Part shown: positions 23,940 to 36,480 of the stretch, in pieces
How the letters are laid out: each line of letters begins with the position of its first letter
Position numbering within the stretch: the first letter of the stretch is position 1
Source of the DNA: Actinostola sp. cb2023
Taxonomy: Eukaryota; Cnidaria; Anthozoa; Actiniaria; Actinostolidae
DNA length: 64,000 nt
Direction: 5' to 3'
NCBI GenBank assembly: GCA_033675265.1
Contig: JAUJYZ010000472.1
Coordinates: 353,203 to 417,202 of the forward strand
Position numbers and translations under genes: made by a program
Notes under the pieces: generated by a model
Databases searched by the model: none
Told to the model about the DNA's origin: nothing
The model's input: only the letters and a program-made list of their open reading frames with translations

Positions 23940-25970
23940 CGGGCCCTTCCGAAGGAAGCCCGAGTTATAAAATGCGGTAGTATTCGTAGTTTTTGTTCGG
24001 TTAAAGAATGACGAAAGTATGCGACGTATTTAATCGTATCGAGTTTCAAGATTACTCAGCAGATAAGAACAACCATTATTATTATAAGAAAAAAACAAAC
24101 GACACACAGGACTCAAGTAGATTTGAATCTTAGTTTTGAAAGCAGCTGTAGATCTTCAAGCTATTAAAGGTCAGGATTCTAGTTCATCGTTCAATGACTA
24201 GAAGTGGTAGAAGGACTAGAAGCTCGCTTAAAATATATTTAACAAAAACAAACGTGAGGGCGTTATCAGAACCATCTGACCTATGCAACCTCAAGACGTA
24301 TCATGTACGTACTCACCCGACACATAGTCTCCCTCGTCACTCAACTGTCACTGATTGTCATGACGTCAGAGAAATGATATTGTATTGAAGAAGATGTCCT
24401 TGTTTTATTCGACGTTCGAACCGTAACTCGAACCCGAACTCGAACTCGATTCCAAACTCGACGTTTCGGGATCTGAAGCTAGAGAGGGGGCCTTTACACG
24501 AACTCATCAAAATCAAATCAATTGAACTCAAAGTCAAAAGGTAATCAAATGAACTCAAAGTCAAAGGCAAATCAAATGAACTCGACACATACATGTATAC
24601 AAGAGAAAATGAGGTAAGAGAAGGAATCCCTGGTATTGGGCTCTTGACCCATCATGTGCCCCGTTAATTCTATTTTTAGAATCAATCTATCTTTAGAACG
24701 GAACGTGATTGGTCAGATCATATAAGGCAAGGTCGCGCAGGCCGTTACGCACGGTTTTGAGTGAAAAGTCAAAATCGAGCGAAGAAAATCTTCTCAACTT
24801 TCTCGAACATTTTACAAATTTTGACTTCGAAAACTCAATAAAGGATTTTACCAAGTTATTCTTTTGGGATTTGACTGAAATTATTGTGAATTTGGGATAC
24901 TTGAGACGATTCTAAATAGAGGAAAACAGCTTCAGTTTGCCATGTCCTTCGACAGAGAAAACCGACCAAGGAGTCGTTTTGTTGTAGCCGGCGAGGACTG
25001 CAGATGGTTGAATTAAATTGTCATGTCCACAATATGGCTGGTGTTTCAAGGTTTTGGTGATGTTGGCTCTTGTAAAGTTTCCTTCGTGTTTTCCAACCTG
25101 AGAATAACGCTTGGACTTCGTAATTGTTGAATACAAGTGCCGGTAAGACCACATTAACTTTAGTCTTAGAGTTTGTTTTCGTGATTGCTTTGACTTTGAT
25201 CGTTGTGTAGTTTATATTTGTAGAACCTTAATTTTGCTCAATTCGCCTGAGTATTCGTAAAATCCTTCAATCAGTTAGAGAATTAAATTGTGGCCTTTTC
25301 TCAGAGAGTTGACGATATTGTTTCGCTCAGTTTTGTATTTTTATTCAGTGCAGACTTTGCATGTAAACATCATAGAAATCGTGCGACCACTGCTTTGTTA
25401 TCTTGGAGCACTCAGACATTCAAACAGTAGGCTGGAACTTGGTTTTTCGCTACCCGTCAATCAAATTCAAAACTCAAACGAATTCAAAACTAAATAAGCT
25501 TACATTCTTCGACCAAATGATCCATAATTTAGCTCAAAATCATATTTGGTTTCCATTTGGTGGGTCTTCTGACTTATATATTTTTAAGTTTACTGATTTT
25601 TCGGCAGCGAAAAACCAAGTTCCAGCCGACTGCTTGAATGTCTGAGTTCGCATAATACTGAGAATCGCAGTAATGGCAAAAAATAAAAAGTTTTTGAAAG
25701 GAACTGAACCAAGGTAAGGTTGAGTATTTTAAAATTCTACAAGTCAAGAGCGCGGGCATGGTAACTAAAGCTAAAAATAGCTTCGATCTAAAAATAGAAT
25801 TAACGGGGCACATGATGGGGTACCAGGGATTCCTTCTCTTACCTCATTTTCTCTTGATGTATATACATAGTCTCCCTCGTCACGCAACTGTCAGTCATTG
25901 TCAGGTCTCTCCTCACGCAACTGACATTGTCCTTGTCATAAGCCCGAGTGTACGCTCATTGAGCGTCTTG
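23940..25970. mobile_element. Insertion E in C's right arm
   Basis: C's arms match up to the (TTA)n tract, and this roughly 2-kb segment splits that tract in the right arm. It starts with the short palindrome CGGGCCCTTCCGAAGG...AGCCCGAG. Parts of it (24060-24240 and the terminal palindrome) recur in reverse at 35530-36030. Inside it is a further inverted pair (about 24580-24690 and 25775-25880). It has no convincing gene. Confidence 0.6.
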
Positions 25971-26260
25971 TTATTATTATTATCAGCTCATGTAATTCTT
26001 ACTTTGCAGTGGTTAAATAAACTTCTTGTTGAAAACCAACCTTTTGTTCTTAAGCTTGTTACAAGGAGTTGTTCATTGTTTTGGACAACAAAAGGGTCTA
26101 TTGTTTTGCTTTAGGCATGACCAGACAGCTCACCACTTTTACATGGCTAATGAGCTAGCTTACCAGCAGCCCATAACAGTAGCCCTTTTCAACGCAATCA
26201 CCAATCAGTGAAGTATTAAAACCACGTATTTGGTTCTCGAACAATTGAATTACAACTTAA

Positions 26261-26640
26261 AATGTGTTTACAGTTATAAGAAGTCAAACGTACCTGATTC
26301 AATTCACAGTATATATATAGACATCAATTATTTTTATTTAGCACACATATATTATATTTAGCCCTAATATCCACATCAATTATTCATATTGAGCCCGAAT
26401 ATATTATAGAGTCATTAATTATTTATATTTAGCCCGAATATCCACATCAATTATTCATATTTATCCCGAATATATTATAGAGTCTTTAATTATTTATATT
26501 TAGCACTAATATCCCACCTACTCCCACCTACTAATAAATTAGTAAAACCGCCTACCTCCGCCTACCTTCGCCTACTAAATTAATGAAATCCGCCTACTAA
26601 AAGGGGCTCGAGTCATCCCTAATATACTAATAGACGTCGT
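26261..26640 (-). repeat. Element A right TIR, outer segment
   Basis: Reverse complement of 2817-3002 plus 4867-5016. It ends near AATATACTAATAG, where the two flanks stop matching. Confidence 0.85.
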
Positions 26641-26865
26641 GCCAATCATGAACCGTTCTCATTTCAAACAATAGATAATGAGGCGGCTTCTTTTGAAGTA
26701 ATTAAGAACATCCCAGTAATATCGATATACTACAATGGTTTAATTAAACAAACCTTTCATTACAGTATGTATGTATGCTTGTTTGTTTGTTTGTCAATAA
26801 GTTTGTTACAGTTTGTTGTTATTTTGTGGATGACGTTTCAAATAGATTGAATTTCTTTCTTTCAG

Positions 26866-26915
26866 GTTCGAATAGTTGTAGAAAACGATCACTGGCTAGT
26901 AGTTGTTCCCTATTG
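26866..26915 (+). CDS. Galactose-1-phosphate uridylyltransferase, internal exon (first in window)
   Basis: GALT converts galactose-1-phosphate and UDP-glucose to glucose-1-phosphate and UDP-galactose in the cytosolic Leloir pathway. This 50-base exon lies between TTCTTTCAG and GTAAGTATC and encodes VRIVVENDHWLVVVPYW, the segment that precedes the PRRH strand in animal GALT. It ends after two bases of the Trp codon, and the next exon supplies the third. The five following exons continue the protein in order and in phase. Earlier exons, including the catalytic HPH region, are not found upstream in this window. The transposon complex at 2817-26640 probably sits in the preceding intron. Confidence 0.9.
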
Positions 26916-27372
26916 GTAAGTATCACTTGACCATTGTCGTGTCCCCGTATTAGTCAATGTTCTGTTTTATTCCCTCTTATCCACATGGCCCCTCGGTGGA
27001 TCATAGGGCATCCCCACATCTTTGCCCACCAGCACGGTCCTGTGTCATTATTCAGCTGGTTATTCATGTATATAGAGGACTTGTAGTTTTTCTAGTTCCG
27101 ACCAATTCGACTATTTTAGTGTTGCTTCACCTAACTAAAAATATAATTATGTTGCATGAATTACACCACTTCATGGCTCAACCAACCTTTTTTAGAAACT
27201 TACATGCATTAAAAACGTGAGAAAGCAAGTTTGGTAATAACTGATGATGTCGGTGCATTCGTTTGTCCGTCATGGTTATTGAACATTACATAAGCAAAGA
27301 TGCGTGTGTATATCGCTTATACATTCACTTGGCTCCGCTTTTTCAAAGATTAGAAATGTATTGAAAGGATAA

Positions 27373-27777
<405 letters not shown>

Positions 27778-27890
27778 TAACCATGACTAATTTGCTGGGA
27801 CACTGTCAATGTAGGTATCGGACGTTAGTTTACTCTCGCTCTAACGATCGTTACTTGACGGTTGACAATATATCAGATATATCATACTGA

Positions 27891-28580
<690 letters not shown>

Positions 28581-28584
28581 GTTT

Positions 28585-30045
<1,461 letters not shown>

Positions 30046-30113
30046 GTATTGCTTGCACTGCTGTTTTAGTTTTTGAGGTGTCGTCGTTAGTTTATTATTG
30101 ATGTGCATTTCAG

Positions 30114-30179
30114 GTCAAAAAGTTTATGGTAGGATATGAGATGCTTGCACAGGCACAGAGAGATTTAACGGCGGAACAG
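30114..30179 (+). CDS. GALT penultimate exon
   Basis: The 66-base exon lies between CATTTCAG and GTAAGACC. It encodes KFMVGYEMLAQAQRDLT followed by AEQ, nearly invariant in animal GALT. It ends in phase 0. The following intron is about 20.5 kb. Confidence 0.94.
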
Positions 30180-30780
30180 GTAAGACCAACAGACTGAATC
30201 TTAGTTTCTGCTATCACTTGAAAAGTGCAGTGATAAAAGTGCACCTTGGCGTGCAATTTCTACTGGTTGAAAGTGGGCCGTATAAACTACAATAGAATGG
30301 AATACAGTATGTTGCCCTAAATACCGGCCATACCCTAATCCGGCATTCCGGCCATTTTAACTTTAAAGCGCTGTGATTCGCGCGTCTTTCAACTAAAAAG
30401 AGCGGGAAACTTGACTTCCGACAAATCAGTACACGCGTTTACCGGAAGAATCGAAAAGAGCGGGAAAAGTGGATTACCGAATGAAACGGAAATCCGAGTA
30501 GTCCGGAACTTTCCGATCGGAATTACACATACAGTTTGATTTTCAAAACGGAGTTTCCAGTTTTTCCGGGTAAATGGTAAGCATCCCAGATCTATTTCAT
30601 TGCGGGCGCAGGAGAGACCCGTTATACAGGGTTCGCAATGAAGTAGAACACATTGTGCAACATCGTGGGAAGCCCGCTGAGAATATCAATCACCTCTTTA
30701 GCACTTTAAGTCGATGCAAAGACAGATTCGAATGTTTGATCTTGAGATGCTTTTTATTCAAGAACTTCATCCAAATCTCA
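30180..30780. other. Intronic stretch, no gene seen
   Basis: This is the start of the long last GALT intron. It holds no supported exon. The ORF at 30574-30879 overlaps a dispersed repeat (30780-30890 matches 60490-60570 in reverse) and is not supported as a gene. Confidence 0.5.
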
Positions 30781-30889
30781 ACAAACAATCGGACTCAATC
30801 TGAGTCCCTTTTTGCGTTCACAGATCCCGTTGTAAATCCGCTGTACTTATTGACATCAGACGCATTTGTACAGGGTTAGCCTCGAGTCC

Positions 30890-31460
30890 ATACATGTCCG
30901 ATTACGAACGAAGTGAGTCAACTCGTCTAATGGATTCACGACTTGACTCAACTCGAGTCAACTCGTGAATAAATTAGACGAGTTGACTCGTCTGCTTAAT
31001 ATTAATGAAGATGCAAATTAGTTGGATCTCATACGGTGTGAAGCCCACGAAGCGAGTCGACTTGACTCAACTCGAGTCAACTCGTGAATTCAGTAGACGA
31101 GTTGACTCGTCTGCTTAATATTAATGAAGTCACAGTCTTTAAACGACCAAATGCGTATCACAAACTACGCTGTTATGTTATCATTCTTCGTTCTCAAACG
31201 AAACGAAGTCAGAGTTTTAATGTAACGAAATGCGTATCACAAACTACGCTGTTATATTATTATTCTTCGTTCTCAAACGAAACGAAGTCAGAGTTTTAAT
31301 GTAACGAAATGCGTATCACAAACTACGTTGTTATATTATTATTCTTCGTTCTCAAACGAAGCGAAGTCAGAGTTTAAATGAGAGTTTTACTTGTAAAACG
31401 AATTGAATATCAGAAACTACACTGATATATTATTATTCTTCGTTCTCAAAAGAAGCGCTA
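30890..31460. repeat. GACTCGAGTCAACTCG-type repeats and a 79-bp tandem array
   Basis: Between 30890 and 31130 there are two copies of a segment with ACGAGTTGACTCGTCTGC, which is also found around 36490-36560 and 41570-41730. From about 31132 to 31460 there are four diverging 79-bp units containing GCGTATCACAAACTACG. No gene. Confidence 0.75.
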
Positions 31461-31893
31461 GCGAAGTCAAGCTAAGTCAGAGTGGCCCGGTCGAAGCCGT
31501 GAAAGTCGCATCTACTACGATCGACGACAAATACAACGTCCAACAACGAACTTTTGAAACTCAGTTTATACTCGCGGAAAATCTACCTTACTGGGCATAT
31601 ATCAATGTACTTCTTTGGAACGAGCATCCATGTGAGCTCAACGATGTCTTTCGTGTTTCAAAGTTATACATATGCTTCGATTTATGTGCTTTCCTTGGGA
31701 GTTCGTTACATCCATTTGGCCGGTATAGATTGCGTGGCAGACAGTTTGTTTGGGGAGAGTAAAATCAGTAAAATCGAAACTGACATCCTTAGATTTTATT
31801 TATTTATTTACAAAACTTCCACCATACAAAATAACAGGAGAAAAAAATATGATAATAATTTTAGGTGACGATTTCAGAAAATAGTGCTAACAT
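31461..31893. other. Intronic stretch, no supported gene
   Basis: Two overlapping + frames of about 100-119 codons (31403-31868) are open here, but they show no recognisable motif or splice context. They begin inside the 79-bp array. I treat them as chance. Confidence 0.45.
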
Positions 31894-31902
31894 GCACCTA
31901 AG

Positions 31903-32693
31903 TAGCCTGAAAATCAGCCGCCTCCTCTGGGTCAAAAATTTCCCCGAGTGAGACGTCTGAACTCCGAAGTCGATAATCGTGTCACAGTACGCCGGATCCG
32001 GGTAGTGTGTTCTGATTGGCTCACACGGTAATTTATACAAATTCGTTGGGTTTTTCAAGATGGCGGGTCTGTTATTTCCAAACCGCCGTTCGAAACGTAA
32101 GTCTCTTGGTTGGAATAACAGGCCAGGGCTGAATCCACAGCAAGAAAAACTGTAGCTCTTAATGAATTTATTAACAGGAAGAATGTCTATGTTGACCTTC
32201 CGACTGGCTACGGAAAGTCGTTTATCTTTGAAATGGCTCCACGCCTGCAGCGAACTGAGCGAACTATCCCTTTAGAAACTACATGTACTTGTACTACCAA
32301 CTGAAGGGCTGCTATAAAGTTGTCTTTCTTTCCCGCTTCTTCTACGGAGTCTACTAGTCCTTCGCATACTGATTGTCTTTCAGTTTGGCGTTGATATTTG
32401 AACATAGATTTTGGGGATACGTCAGTACGATTGATACGATTTTGTCTTGACTATTATTTTAAATTTCGATAATTTTCGTATATTCTAAGGTGTTTCACTG
32501 TCTACTAGCTATCAACAATATTTACAAACATTAATACCGGTCTGTCTTTATTTCTAATTCAAGCCTCAAGTGTTGACATTCTAACATTTACATAAATTAG
32601 ATGACGTCACTGGACACGATTATCGACTTCGGAGTTCAGACGTCTCACTCGGGAAAATTTTTGACCCAGAGGAGGCGGCTGATTTTCAGGCTA
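31903..32693. mobile_element. Mutator-like non-autonomous element carrying a helicase fragment
   Basis: The ends are TAGCCTGAAAATCAGCC and its exact reverse complement, with about 80 bases of inverted repeat per side. GCACCTAAG is duplicated directly outside (31894-31902 and 32694-32702). A 9-bp duplication is typical of Mutator-like elements. The interior includes a piece of a helicase gene, so this resembles a gene-capturing (Pack-MULE-like) element. Confidence 0.8.
32060..32275 (+). pseudogene. RecQ-like helicase N-terminal fragment
   Basis: From an ATG at 32060 a basic N-terminus leads to LNPQQEKL and a stop. In a shifted frame the sequence continues ALNEFINRKNVYVDLPTGYG followed by KS, the Walker A region of RecQ/DEAD-type ATP-dependent helicases. 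Only the first motif is present; everything after about 32275 is lost. The fragment lies inside a 9-bp-duplicating TIR element and was probably copied from a host helicase gene (inference). Confidence 0.65.
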
Positions 32694-32702
32694 GCACCTA
32701 AG

Positions 32703-33485
32703 GGACTTGTCAGAAATTAGCAGGGGGAAAGGGGGTGGAGATTTTAAATTGAGCGTTGAAAATGATGTGTGGGAATGAAATTTCCTGACCCTCTCCTTGG
32801 GCTTGGACTAAAATATCATGACCTTCCCCCTGCACAGATAAGGAACCTGTCATTGGGAGGTATTCAGGAGTATTAGTAACGGGGAGGTGCGAAGACCTTT
32901 TTGGGGTTTGAAATTCGCGGCTTGGGACTTTTTTGGGAGGTTTCTTGGTGTTGCAGAACACCAGATGACGTTAGACAATGAACACAAAGAACGAGAAGAA
33001 TGAACTTGAACCAAAACAATACCCTGCATACAAAGAAACCTAACCAAGAATACAATGCAGACTGTAGCACCAAGAAACACCCCTTTTTGGGGGTTAGCAA
33101 TTTTCTGGTGGACATTTTTTGATATAAAGATTTTGGCAAGGACTTTTTGGGGGGTTGATAAAAATGATACCTACCGTTCTCGATTTTATGTAAAACGATT
33201 TCATTAACAAGTTTAAACTGCGTAAATGACATGACATGACACAGATTATATTGCTTAAAGTTTTGTGACAGATGCACGATGTATACATGTAAATAGAGGT
33301 GGACGCATAAACTATCTCGCATTCTCTTAGTTTTATGCGGAGAAAAAATGGACTTTTTGGGGGTTACGTTCTGGGCCGTTGAACTTTTTTGGGGTCTTGT
33401 TTTTGCCTGATCATGAATTAATGGACTTTTTGGGGGTTAACTGAGTTTGGCCTCATTCGCACCTCCCCGTCACTGATACCCCTGA

Positions 33486-33488
<3 letters not shown>
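32703..33488. other. Intronic stretch with scattered GGACTTTTTGGGGGTT words
   Basis: Several copies of a short GACTTTTTGGGGGTT-like word lie between about 32890 and 33440. Otherwise I see nothing. The overlapping - strand ORFs (32710-33322) share no frame or motif that supports a protein. Confidence 0.5.

Positions 33489-33523
<35 letters not shown>
33489..33523 (+). repeat. Poly-C tract
   Basis: About 35 C residues in a row, the longest homopolymer in the window. Confidence 0.95.
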
Positions 33524-34089
33524 ATACACACCCCTGCGTCATTATGTATCGCGATTCGGAGGATTTTGGAAAGAACATTATTCAATACCAAAATACTTGC
33601 GAAAAGGATTTAAAATCATTAAGGCAAGACAATATTTACACAATAATAGTAGCAGGCTTATAATAGGCCCGTAGCAAGGGGTAAGGTATTAGGGGGCACA
33701 ATATGACATGCGGCGATATAATACTACAAATAAAGATTGATTGGTGAAGTCGCAAGGTCCTAGGGGGGTGTGGGAGCATCCCCCCCGAAAATATTTCAGA
33801 TATATAGGGTCTCTGAAATAGCATTTCCTGCCTTTTAAGAGCAGTTTCCAGCAAGTTTAAATCCGACCCCCAGACGATAAATATATGAAATTTGTCATTT
33901 CAGGCCATTTTTGTGCATATTGGATGGGTCGTCATTTTGGGTCATTTATTCATATTTTGCATGGGCTAAAATCCATTGAAAATTGTAATTTTGGGCCATT
34001 TTTGCGCATTTTTCAGAGTCTATAACCCACCAAAAATGAGCGTGTTGAACAATTTTGGAGCATTTTGCAAAGGCTATGTTATATAGCTA
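33524..34089. other. Intronic stretch, probable dispersed repeat
   Basis: The text has the look of an old interspersed repeat, with recurring GGCCATTTTTGCGCAT-like words, but I have no second copy in this window to define its ends. No gene. Confidence 0.4.
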
Positions 34090-34655
34090 AACTAGCTGAA
34101 ACAGTAGTGAGTTGGTTGTGGTACTGGTCTTTATTGAAAGCTCTGGGACTTGAGTTACATCGGTTATTCTGAGTTACTATTGTGTTCAATGTCAACGGTC
34201 AACTCTTCTCTGAACCTAACACATGACTGAAGTCATGGTTCAACTCTCAACTGTACACATGACTGAAGTGAAGTGTGTCCTAGCTCTTTGTGTACTCTAT
34301 TTATAATGGCAATACGTCCCATATGCTAATATGCTATACGTCAGAATAATACATAATGGCGTATAAATAGTTGAAGGTAAATCCCAAAAGTACAGTTTTA
34401 TAAATAGTCTATTCAATACGATTTCTATGGCTATAGAAAGAATCGTAAGTCTGGATAATAACAGAATACTGAAATCTGAGTATACTTCGATAGTTATTAA
34501 ACTACATGAGTTTGAAGACTCGAATTCTGTAACTTATTATCTTAGTAAACATGATACGTGTCTTTGTGCTTTGTTCTCTACTGCGCAAGACATAAGAGTT
34601 GTTATTGAAAGTTGTTGTTGCAACCTTGCTGGGAAACATATCAGCTGTATTTAAC
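34090..34655 (-). repeat. Second copy of the LTR-like repeat
   Basis: Reverse-oriented relative of 15220-15820, colinear over about 560 bases with scattered differences. The open frame 34427-34654 is shared with the other copy because of this homology. It may represent part of a protein or be chance. Confidence 0.6.
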
Positions 34656-35102
34656 CTTAACTGATTAAATCTGTACATGTGAATTACACCGCTACGCGGC
34701 GGTTCTAAAATTAGGTCGCGTAATAGATGTATGACTCACACAAGGATCATACAACTGTAATCGTACTGAAAAGAACACGGAGAAACCTACATTTTATCAT
34801 GCAAACACTGTTTATTTTCAAAACAATTGTCAGTAAAAAAAAAACTAACAAAATCGGACTGAAGGATATAAAAAAATTGGTTTGTTTGTCTGAGTTGTGA
34901 CGTCACTAATTAATGCACTTCGCTATTGTGCAAGTATATAAATAGCCTAAAACTACTTTTGTACGATCTCGATTTTCGTATATTGACCTTGCTCGCCTTT
35001 GCTTTGATGTAGTTTTGAAGTACGATTTTTACGATTCCTTTTCCTTCTGAATTTTTCAAACGTGGAATAAAATAAACATCCATCATGAGTTACTGAAAAT
35101 AA

Positions 35103-35525
35103 CTCGACTGGCTCGACTGTTTGCATGACTTCTGTACATAGAGTGCAAACCATATGTCCGTGAAATAGTACTATTACTAAATAGTACTAAATAGTGTTAT
35201 CTCTATTGTTTTCTATTGTTTCATCAGTGCTATTTGTACTAATTAGTTAGTATTGTTTCACGGACATATGGTTTGTACTCTATAGCTTTCTGTCAATAGA
35301 TGTAGTTATACATTGCTGGTCGTGAGTTTAAATATAAATACTCAAGGACATAACTGTACACGTAATATTACAATTAGCAACAAACATGGCATAGCGAGGT
35401 CATGATAGTTTTTGAGTTCATTTCATTTGCTTTTCAGTCTCGACTGGCTCGACTGTTTGCATGACTTCTGTACATATAGCTTTCTGTCAATAGATGTAGT
35501 TACATCGCTGGTCGTGAGTTTAATT
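35103..35525. repeat. Partial direct duplication with filled and empty MITE site
   Basis: The segment around CTCGACTGGCTCGACTG and TAGCTTTCTGTCAATAG occurs at 35103-35340 and again at 35441-35525. The first copy is split by the 140-base MITE at 35141-35280; the second is uninterrupted. Confidence 0.8.
35141..35280. mobile_element. TA-duplicating MITE, 140 bp
   Basis: The ends are GAGTGCAAACCATATGTCCG and (nearly) its reverse complement. TA is found on both sides (35139-35140 and 35281-35282). The paralogous empty site at 35475-35476 has a single TA, which confirms the boundaries. A TA target is typical of Tc1/mariner-type elements. Confidence 0.85.
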
Positions 35526-35529
35526 ATAA

Positions 35530-36030
35530 CAAGATGACTTGTTCTCTCTCGATCCAGTACGAGCTTCTAGTCCTTCTACCACTTCTAGTCGTCGAACGAT
35601 GAACTAGAATCCTGACCTTTAATAGCTTGAAGATCTACAGCTGCTTTCAAAACTAAGATTCAAGTCTACTTGAGTCCTGTGTGTCGTTTGTTTTCCATTA
35701 TCTGCTGAAAGATGACTTGTTCTCTCTCGATCCAGCACGAGCTTCTAGTCCTTCTACCACTTCTAGTCGTCGAACGATGAACTAGAATCCTGACCTTTAA
35801 TAGCTTGAAGATCTACAGCTGCTTTCAAAACTAAGATTCAAGTCTACTTGAGTCATGTGTGTCGTTTGTTTTCCCTTCTCTGCTGAGTAATCTTGAAACT
35901 CGATACGATCAAATGCTTCGCATTCTTTCTTCATTCTTCGCATTTTTTCTTCATTCCGGAGTGGCCATGAAAAAAATAATAAAAAGAAGGCCCATTTTAT
36001 AGCTCGGGCTTCCTTCGGAAGGGCCCGAGT
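35530..36030 (-). repeat. E-family repeat copy with internal duplication
   Basis: A segment of about 160 bases with TCGAACGATGAACTAGAATC occurs twice in tandem (35530-35690 and 35709-35870), and once in reverse at 24060-24240 in insertion E. The terminal palindrome CTCGGGCTTCCTTCGGAAGG (about 36005-36028) also matches E's start. Confidence 0.75.
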
Positions 36031-36035
36031 AATAA

Positions 36036-36480
36036 CATGTTACTTGTGTCTAAGTTTAATTTGAAATAGTATTTCCTGTCAGAAATCCAGTTATTGATTT
36101 ATAATATATTTCTATTCCAAGGACTTGAACTGATATTTCCAGTCCTAGAACTTGAAATAATATTTCAAAGTACTCTAGAGCGGACTTTCCGGGGTATCCA
36201 GTTCCATCATGTGACCAAATTCAGGACACCTGGTTGGCTGTTTACCTCGTGAATAATTAATGAGTTTTTGAAATAATTTTGAACTCCACAGTCGCTTTAT
36301 ATCAGTGACAATTAAGCAATGCCTCGAGGGCTCGATCATGATCGGAGCGTCGTAGTTTTCAAAAAGCACAAGCTTTACATCGGCAGTCAATTCATAGGCC
36401 ATTGGTATTTTGTTTACAACAGATTTTTAATACCCAGATCATTTTGTTTCCGGTTTGTGTTCCATAGTCATTATTATTCA
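36036..36480. other. Intronic stretch, nothing recognised
   Basis: AT-rich, with no repeat partner in the window and no supported exon. Confidence 0.5.

Larger units (their letters stand above)
20499..26256. mobile_element. Element C: palindromic TTAA-flanked element with two gene pairs
   Basis: TTAA flanks the unit (20495-20498 and 26257-26260), and its ends are GTTGTAATTCAATTGTTCG and the reverse complement. The inverted arms run from each end almost to a centre near 22365, with a 2-kb insertion (about 23940-25970) in the right arm. Each arm holds the same two outward-transcribed genes. The left-arm copies are open; the right-arm copies carry a one-base and a 28-base lesion. No transposase is visible, so movement in trans is likely (inference). 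Confidence 0.8.
2817..26640. mobile_element. Element A: outer DNA transposon with long TIRs
   Basis: An inverted repeat of about 1.35 kb per arm bounds this region. The left arm is 2817-3002, 4867-5016 and 11637-12635. The right arm is 26640-26261 plus 20494-19405, read in reverse complement. Each arm is broken by later insertions. The outer tips share AGTATATTAGGGATGACTCG. The flanking duplication may be TATA, but that word is palindromic and the call is ambiguous. Inside the arms, 12827-18402 carries a multi-exon transposase-like gene. The element lies upstream of the GALT exon at 26866, so it probably sits in a GALT intron (inference). Confidence 0.8.
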
